Assembly: GCA_017424205.1 (NCBI GenBank)
Contig: JAFPAS010000034.1
Span: 1 to 5,061 of the forward strand
Direction: 5' to 3'
From: Prevotella sp.
GTDB lineage: Bacteria; Bacteroidota; Bacteroidia; Bacteroidales; Bacteroidaceae
Length of the DNA stretch: 5,061 bases
The notes under the pieces are model-generated. The model saw only the letters and a program-made list of their open reading frames with translations, did not search any database and was not told the DNA's origin. The translations under genes and the position numbers were made by a program. Below are positions 1 to 5,061 of this stretch, piece after piece. Within the stretch, counting starts at the first letter, position 1; each line of letters opens with the position of its first letter.

Positions 1-1722
<1,722 letters not shown>

Positions 1723-1824
1723 TATGACGGCATTGCACGCCTGACTCACAGCACACACGATATGGTCAGGACAGAAAGCACTGCCGCACGCACTCAGTTA
1801 CTTCAATACTGATCAAACTAAATC

Positions 1825-2550
1825 ATGATAAACGTACACTCATACGAAAGCATGGGAACATATGACGGGCCGGGTATCCGGCTCGTCGTATTTCTGCAGG
1901 GCTGCCCATTCCGCTGCCTCTACTGCGCAAATCCTGACACCATAGAGGCAAAAGGCGGCAACCCTACTACTGTGCAGGAAATCGTTGACATGGCTGTAAG
2001 CCAGAAGCCTTTCTTCGGAAAGCGGGGAGGCATAACATTCTCTGGAGGAGAACCTACTGCGCAGGCTAAGCAACTCATACCGCTCTTCCGCCAACTCAAG
2101 GCACACGGCATACATATATGTCTCGACACAAACGGCGGAATATGGAACGAATGGGTAGAAGAACTGCTCAGTCTGACAGACCTCGTGCTGCTCGACGTGA
2201 AGCAGTTCAATCCTGAACGCCACACCGCGCTGACCGGACGAAGCAACGAACAGACGCTGAAGACGGCACAATGGCTCTGCGAACATAACCGCCCGATGTG
2301 GCTGCGCTATGTCCTTGTGCCAGGATACAGCGACGCTGAGGACGACATACGCGCTCTCGGCAGACACTTCACAACATATCAGAACATAGAGCGGGTAGAG
2401 ATTCTGCCTTACCACCGTCTCGGCGTGCATAAGTACGAAGCCATGGGGTGGGACTACAAACTGAAGGATGTGAAGGAGAATACACCAGAACAACTCGAAA
2501 AGGCAGAGAAACTCTTCAACGAATATTTCTCCGTCGTAATAACAAACTGA
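1825..2550 (+). CDS. pflA: Pyruvate formate-lyase activating enzyme (radical SAM)
   Basis: Radical S-adenosylmethionine enzyme of the cytoplasm. It uses a [4Fe-4S] cluster and SAM to generate the glycyl radical on PflB. At 241 residues it is about full length (E. coli PflA has 246). The cluster motif CX3CX2C is C27, C31, C34 within QGCPFRCLYCANPDT. The SAM-binding GGEP follows at 74-77, then LDTNGG at 100-105, the DVK segment at 124-126, LRYVLVPGYSD at 160-170 and LPYHRLG at 194-200, all typical of PflA. ATG 1825 is chosen because an in-frame TGA lies at 1810-1812 and no start codon occurs between them. No clear Shine-Dalgarno sequence precedes it, as is common in Bacteroidota. It sits 102 bases after pflB on the same strand with no obvious terminator between, so co-transcription is likely. 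A generic glycyl-radical activase is the alternative, but the pairing and motifs favour PflA. Confidence 0.96.
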   Translation: MINVHSYESMGTYDGPGIRLVVFLQGCPFRCLYCANPDTIEAKGGNPTTVQEIVDMAVSQKPFFGKRGGITFSGGEPTAQAKQLIPLFRQLKAHGIHICLDTNGGIWNEWVEELLSLTDLVLLDVKQFNPERHTALTGRSNEQTLKTAQWLCEHNRPMWLRYVLVPGYSDAEDDIRALGRHFTTYQNIERVEILPYHRLGVHKYEAMGWDYKLKDVKENTPEQLEKAEKLFNEYFSVVITN

Positions 2551-2680
2551 TGGTGCGAGAGATGAGAAAAGGGGGATGCTAAGTTTGTAGCCATCAGAGG
2601 CTCATCACTGCCCCTCAGACTATATCAGGCTATTGGATAACCTGACACAGTTAAATTTACACTATAGTTACCCACAAACA

Positions 2681-2720
2681 AAAAAAGACAAGAGGCTCAT
2701 ATTTGCCTCTTGTCTTTTTT
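2681..2720. terminator. Perfect 16-bp hairpin, probable bidirectional terminator
   Basis: Bases 2681-2696 (A6 then GACAAGAGGC) are exactly reverse-complementary to 2705-2720 (GCCTCTTGTC then T6), with an 8-base loop. The inner stem holds the G/C pairs and the outer six pairs are A:T, so either strand would produce a stem ending in a U run. It lies between the convergent pflA gene (ends 2550) and the cysteine-rich gene (stop at 2804), where a shared rho-independent terminator is expected. The sequence is direct; the function is inferred. The rest of 2551-2803 holds no convincing gene. Confidence 0.85.
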
Positions 2721-2803
2721 ATTTGTATGTTACTCGTTGAGAAACCCCAAAAGCAGGATGTCGTAAAAGACTAACAGCATAACATGCAACCACTGAGTTT
2801 ATT

Positions 2804-3028
2804 TCATTCTGTAACGACTGTCACGACAGAGCGGTTTCTGATCTGCAGCGTAATGTCCATATAACTACGCTTGCCCTCAATATAGTCGGCATACAACGTC
2901 TCGGCATCCCTTCCTTTCAGAATGCTACACTTGCCGCACTCATCACAGCAGTGCAGGCATTTCCATGCATCGAGCACGAAGGCGCGTCTTTCTTCTGCAG
3001 AGGAACTGTCTATCTTCGGAGGTTGCAT
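2804..3028 (-). CDS. Small cysteine-rich protein of unknown function (74 aa)
   Basis: A 74-residue cytoplasmic-looking protein with no signal peptide or membrane segment. Five cysteines fall within eleven residues (C24, C27, C28, C31, C34; pattern CX2CCX2CX2C, in WKCLHCCDECGKC), with His26 among them. This resembles a zinc- or iron-sulfur-binding knuckle. After it comes a charged stretch with ETLYADYIEGKRSYMDIT (43-60), likely helical. From memory, similar short proteins with this Cys cluster and the YADYIEGKRSY segment occur in other Bacteroidales, but no function is known to me and I could not search. The start ATG at 3028 is followed by a polar lead of about 20 residues; only an A/G-rich stretch precedes it, not a strong Shine-Dalgarno. 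It lies downstream of the secreted-protein genes on the same strand, separated by 232 bases of repeats. The Cys pattern and compositional bias make it likely to be a real gene despite its size. Confidence 0.8.
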   Translation of the reverse strand: MQPPKIDSSSAEERRAFVLDAWKCLHCCDECGKCSILKGRDAETLYADYIEGKRSYMDITLQIRNRSVVTVVTE

Positions 3029-3086
3029 ATTCTTTTCGTATCGCAGATTATTACCACACTTATGTTTCGGAAGTTACATTTTAAGA

Positions 3087-3140
3087 AGATATAGGAAGAT
3101 AAAGGAAGATATGCCGCTTCTCAGCGGCGAAGATAGAGGA
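3087..3140 (-). repeat. Inverted-orientation copies of the 10-bp repeat
   Basis: Copies of the 10-mer found at 3181-3250 appear here in the opposite sense. AGATATAGGA is at 3087-3096, AGATAAAGGA at 3097-3106, a partial AGATAT at 3107-3112, and an exact reverse-complement copy, AGATAGAGGA, at 3131-3140. The first three are in strict 10-base phase. The G/C hairpin at 3113-3128 interrupts the series before the fourth copy. Confidence 0.7.
3113..3128 (-). other. Short G/C-rich hairpin with GNRA tetraloop on the minus strand
   Basis: Six perfect pairs (GCCGCT with AGCGGC) enclose four bases. Read on the minus strand the loop is GAGA, a GNRA tetraloop; on the plus strand it is TCTC, which is not a special loop. 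It abuts the arm of the long hairpin that ends at 3112 and interrupts the repeat copies. A T run does not follow it on the minus strand, so it does not look like a simple terminator. It may cap or nucleate a larger RNA fold. The sequence is certain; the role is unknown. Confidence 0.55.
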
Positions 3141-3180
3141 CAATACTTTGGCAAGCGGATGTTCTGCATCAAAACTAATG

Positions 3181-3250
3181 TCATCTATCTCCTTCTATCT
3201 CCCTCTATCTTCATTTATCTCCTACAGTCTTCATCTACCTTCCTCTATCT
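3181..3250 (+). repeat. Seven-unit degenerate tandem repeat, 10-bp period
   Basis: Seven consecutive 10-mers fit the consensus TCCTCTATCT with 1, 2, 1, 2, 5, 2 and 0 mismatches in order, without any insertion or deletion. The phase is one helical turn and not a multiple of three. The tract is almost pure pyrimidine on the plus strand (purine on the minus strand), interrupted mainly by the A of TATCT. It starts immediately after the BACON-like gene on the minus strand, 10 bases past its stop codon. It has no unique spacers, so it is not a CRISPR array. Confidence 0.8.
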
Positions 3251-3260
3251 ACTTACCACC

Positions 3261-4136
3261 CTATTTATCAGTAGAAGAACTGTCTTCTACACCCTTTTGC
3301 ACCACATGGCAGACAGCGGTCTCTCCATTTAACTCGAATACGATTTCGCCAGTGCGTTCCTCTGGTGAGTCGTTGGCTGCAAATTTGAAATATGCCGAGG
3401 AAATGTTAGCACAGAGATACTCTTGCGTAATAACAACATCGTCAGAAATCTGGTCAAGCATATCCAGCGAGAATTTGTCGCCATCGCTTCCCATAACTAC
3501 CAGAGTCATCCATTCAGGATAGCTTTTGAGAGTTACACCGACATTTGGGTAGACATAAACATAAAAAGTGGTGTCTGAAGCGGCAATCTGTTTATTGGTT
3601 GATAGCGTAGGCTCCAGTCCGTAACGCTCGCCCACAGGAGTGAACGACAGTCCGCCGCCCATCTGCTCCACTACGAATTGATATTGATTGCCCGGTATGC
3701 TGATGGTCACTGTACCGCGGCGATTGGCACCCGTCTTATTACCCTCAGCGAAAATTAGAAATGGATTAGATACTGTACCGTCTCTGTTAGGATTACGCCA
3801 CTCCGGCAGTTTGTTATTACGGGCTCTCAGCCAAGGAACATCGAAAGAGATGGTATAGTCGTCATTTGCCAGTACTTCGCCATAACCGAAGGTGCGTCCG
3901 GCACTCGCTGAGATGGTGAGTACACCTTCGTTGATGTCATAGCCCACTACGCTAATACATGGCTTCTTCACAAACTTAATCTCAGTATCAGGAGTAAGCT
4001 CAATTATCTTGTGCACCTTATTTCTATAGAACAAGTGCAGGGCTTCTTGCGCTTGCAGGGTGGTAGTGGTCAGGACTGCAGTAACGGCAAGCAGGACTAT
4101 ACGCTTTGCTGTGTCAAATATATGGTTGTGTTTCAT
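3261..4136 (-). CDS. Secreted protein with two BACON-like beta domains (291 aa)
   Basis: Exported protein of unknown specific role. Residues 1-29 are a signal peptide (basic start, hydrophobic 13-22, probable cut at LQA-Q after Ala29). The only N-terminal-region cysteine is outside any lipobox, so it is not a lipoprotein. Residues 33-55 form a short beta segment (LHLFYRNKVH to TEIKF). Two BACON-like repeats follow. The first, about 63-160, has PWL at 101-103, RRGTVTI at 139-145 and VVEQMGG at 155-161. The second, about 163-282, has PEWM at 207-210, RTGEIVF at 261-267 and VVQKG at 278-282. The pattern of Trp, then R-x-G-x-I/V, then V-x-Q is typical of BACON domains, which often sit in Bacteroidota surface proteins and may bind glycans or mucin. 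No enzyme domain and no T9SS tail is present. The ATG overlaps the preceding stop as TAATG with purine-rich GAAGAAA just upstream, indicating translational coupling. Domain assignment is by motif reading only. Confidence 0.85.
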   Translation of the reverse strand: MKHNHIFDTAKRIVLLAVTAVLTTTTLQAQEALHLFYRNKVHKIIELTPDTEIKFVKKPCISVVGYDINEGVLTISASAGRTFGYGEVLANDDYTISFDVPWLRARNNKLPEWRNPNRDGTVSNPFLIFAEGNKTGANRRGTVTISIPGNQYQFVVEQMGGGLSFTPVGERYGLEPTLSTNKQIAASDTTFYVYVYPNVGVTLKSYPEWMTLVVMGSDGDKFSLDMLDQISDDVVITQEYLCANISSAYFKFAANDSPEERTGEIVFELNGETAVCHVVQKGVEDSSSTDK

Positions 4137-4609
4137 TATTTCTTCAGGATTTTAGCGTTCAACACGTTGTTATAGCTCACGATATATAGTCCGGCATCAA
4201 GGTTAGCCACTGAGAGTTGCGCAGCATTGGCTTTCCTTACCAGGCGTCCCTCGGCATTGTAGATGCGTATGACGCTCTGCTCTTGAGCATTTGCCACATG
4301 CACAGACTGAGTGACGGCATCGTATAGGATGGCAGCAGCACCTTTGAGCTGAATCTGCTCCACGGCTGTGTAGTCAGCGGCAAAGCCCATTGACGAGAGG
4401 TCGTCGATATTGAAACTCTGTGTCTCGCCTGATGCAAACTCAAAGACTATATCGCCACCATAATTGCCATTGAAGTCAAACTTTATTTTCACCATCTTCT
4501 TCTCAGAGAGATCTATACGTTCTCCCGACTGAGTAATCAGTACTTGCGCTTGCAGTGCTATAGCTGCCACGAGGCATAAGACTGCTGTAAGTATATTACG
4601 TTTCATCAT
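4136..4609 (-). CDS. Small secreted protein with T9SS type A-like sorting tail (157 aa)
   Basis: Exported protein with a signal peptide at residues 1-21 (MMKRN, hydrophobic 6-19, probable cut LQA-Q). Residues 23-76 contain two short beta motifs of a kind common in Prevotella-type secreted proteins: ITQSGERIDL leading to MVKIKF (39-44), and FASGETQSFNIDDLSSMGF (58-76). The last part, about 94-157, resembles a T9SS type A C-terminal sorting domain, with VIRIYNAEGRLV at 113-124, LDAGLYIV at 137-144 and the lysine-ending NAKILKK. Such a tail directs proteins through the outer membrane by the Por system, usually with removal or anchoring afterwards. The mature passenger would be only about 70 residues, very small for such cargo. 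ATG 4609 is chosen for its Shine-Dalgarno at 4618-4623; the adjacent ATG at 4606 is possible. The gene is 30 bases after the upstream one and overlaps the downstream one by one base. Confidence 0.85.
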   Translation of the reverse strand: MMKRNILTAVLCLVAAIALQAQVLITQSGERIDLSEKKMVKIKFDFNGNYGGDIVFEFASGETQSFNIDDLSSMGFAADYTAVEQIQLKGAAAILYDAVTQSVHVANAQEQSVIRIYNAEGRLVRKANAAQLSVANLDAGLYIVSYNNVLNAKILKK

Positions 4610-4617
4610 TAGAATTG

Positions 4618-4623
4618 TCTCCT
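4618..4623 (-). promoter_or_regulatory. Ribosome binding site of the T9SS-tail gene
   Basis: Minus-strand AGGAGA lies 8 bases before ATG 4609 in the 30-base gap after the upstream gene. It is the best Shine-Dalgarno match seen in the window; the other genes have weak or no such site. It supports the start at 4609 and independent initiation within the operon. Confidence 0.65.
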
Positions 4624-4639
4624 ATGTGGATTATATGAG

Positions 4640-5061
4640 TTATCGGATAATGAGGTTTTGCATGCCATGCTCGTCAGTCACGGTTTTTGCAGCGCCTTGC
4701 TGCGGTACAGCCTCTGGCATGGTAGAGAATAGGTTTTCTTTATTAATATTCAGCTCCATCTTCTTTTTGCCATCGCGGCGTTGTCCGGAAGCGGCTTTAG
4801 AAGATGCTCCTGATGGTGTACCATATCCAGGCAGAATCACCTCGAATCTTTCATTGCCTTTGCTAAAGTAGAGTTGTTCATTATCATAATTTTTAATGCT
4901 TAAGACAAGTCCATACTTAGGGAATGTAATCCTTCCATTGCGCAGCGTACCGTAGTATACTTCTGCACTCTGGTACCAATTTCCTACATCAATCTCATTA
5001 CCATAAATGAGGCATAAATCAAGGAAATAATCGGACGCGGACCAAATCATAATCTCACCAT
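4640..5061 (-). CDS. C-terminal end of an unidentified protein, cut by window edge
   Basis: The minus-strand frame is open from the right edge to a TAA at 4642-4640. The first visible ATG (5050) is preceded by in-frame codons for GEI and no stop, so the gene very probably starts outside the window. About 139 residues are visible. The first part (WSASDYFL, GNWYQSAEVYYGTL, GRITFPKYGLVLSI, LYFSKGNERFEVILPGYG) alternates polar and hydrophobic residues and looks like the beta strands of an extracellular sandwich domain. The last 62 residues are unlike it: rich in Gly, Ala, Ser, Gln and Lys, including QRRDGKKK, and ending GMQNLIIR. This looks like a flexible tail, and it does not match a T9SS sorting domain. 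No family was recognised. Being 30 bases upstream of two secreted-protein genes on the same strand, it is probably the preceding operon member and also exported, but the signal peptide region is not visible. Confidence 0.8.
   Translation of the reverse strand, partial: GEIMIWSASDYFLDLCLIYGNEIDVGNWYQSAEVYYGTLRNGRITFPKYGLVLSIKNYDNEQLYFSKGNERFEVILPGYGTPSGASSKAASGQRRDGKKKMELNINKENLFSTMPEAVPQQGAAKTVTDEHGMQNLIIR

Larger units (their letters stand above)
3085..3212 (-). other. Long imperfect RNA hairpin formed by inverted repeat arms
   Basis: The arm 3085-3112 pairs with 3185-3212 across a 72-base loop. At DNA level 22 of 28 positions are complementary. In the minus-strand RNA three of the six mismatches (stem positions 12, 18 and 22) become G-U wobbles, giving 25 of 28 pairs; in the plus-strand RNA they would be C-A mismatches. 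This asymmetry suggests that the structure, if used, works in the minus-strand transcript running from the BACON-like gene towards the cysteine-rich gene. It would begin 48 bases after the BACON-like stop and end 56 bases before the small gene's ATG. It could stabilise or process the mRNA, attenuate read-through, or be only the by-product of two oppositely oriented repeat blocks. The pairing was counted by eye. Confidence 0.5.

Noticed and set aside
1740..1770. Hairpin between pflB and pflA (CCTGAC pairing with GTCAGG)
   Set aside because: Only six pairs across a 19-base loop and no T run; it could arise by chance and does not justify a terminator or attenuator call.
2625..2645. Small stem after pflA (TCAGG-x-TAT with ATA-x-CCTGA, 3-base loop)
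   Set aside because: Short, with an internal mismatch and no T run; the strong hairpin at 2681-2720 is sufficient as terminator.
2731..2803. Possible insertion-sequence end remnant beside the terminator
   Set aside because: No matching inverted partner, target duplication or transposase fragment is visible in the window.
3029..3080. Bacteroides-type promoter (TTTG and TAnnTTTG) for the cysteine-rich gene
   Set aside because: Only partial matches such as TAACTT and TAATCT were found, without a properly spaced upstream TTTG.
3085..3250. CRISPR array
   Set aside because: The repeat unit is only 10 bases, contiguous and degenerate; there are no spacers and no cas genes in the window.
2922..3522. 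Plus-strand open frames across the cysteine-rich gene, the repeats and the BACON-like gene end
   Set aside because: The proteins are Ser/Leu/Tyr-rich translations of the pyrimidine repeat and of antisense sequence, with no recognisable domain; the minus-strand genes explain the coding signal better.

Overview
The window looks like a chromosomal piece from a Bacteroidota bacterium, most likely order Bacteroidales and Prevotella-like. The evidence is secreted proteins whose signal peptides end in LQA-Q, a C-terminal segment resembling a type IX secretion (T9SS) sorting domain, BACON-like beta domains, and mostly weak or absent Shine-Dalgarno sequences. The genus is inferred from style, not from a marker gene.

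Plus strand, 1-2550: an anaerobic pyruvate-cleavage pair. The 3' three quarters of the pyruvate formate-lyase gene (pflB, cut by the left edge) is followed after 102 bases by a complete gene for its radical-SAM activating enzyme (pflA). PflA places the glycyl radical on PflB, and PflB then splits pyruvate plus CoA into formate and acetyl-CoA. All key catalytic motifs that fall inside the window are intact.

Centre, 2551-2803: a convergent intergenic region holding a perfect 16-bp hairpin with A-rich and T-rich flanks. It probably terminates transcription in both directions.

Minus strand, 5061 down to 2804: read in transcription order, this starts with the C-terminal end of an unidentified protein cut by the right edge. 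Next come a small secreted protein with a T9SS-type tail and a secreted protein with two BACON-like domains, whose start codon overlaps the previous stop (TAATG). A structured intergenic region follows, then a 74-residue cysteine-rich protein of unknown function. The first three genes look like one operon for cell-surface or exported proteins. The small cysteine-rich gene may be read through from it or have its own promoter.

The most unusual part is 3085-3250, between the BACON-like gene and the cysteine-rich gene. A degenerate 10-bp repeat (consensus TCCTCTATCT) runs seven times in strict phase. Copies in the opposite orientation lie about 70 bases away. The two sets can fold into a 28-position stem that pairs best in the minus-strand RNA, and next to one arm is a 6-bp G/C-rich hairpin whose minus-strand loop is a GNRA tetraloop. 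No known element with this layout was recognised. It is the best candidate here for something undescribed.
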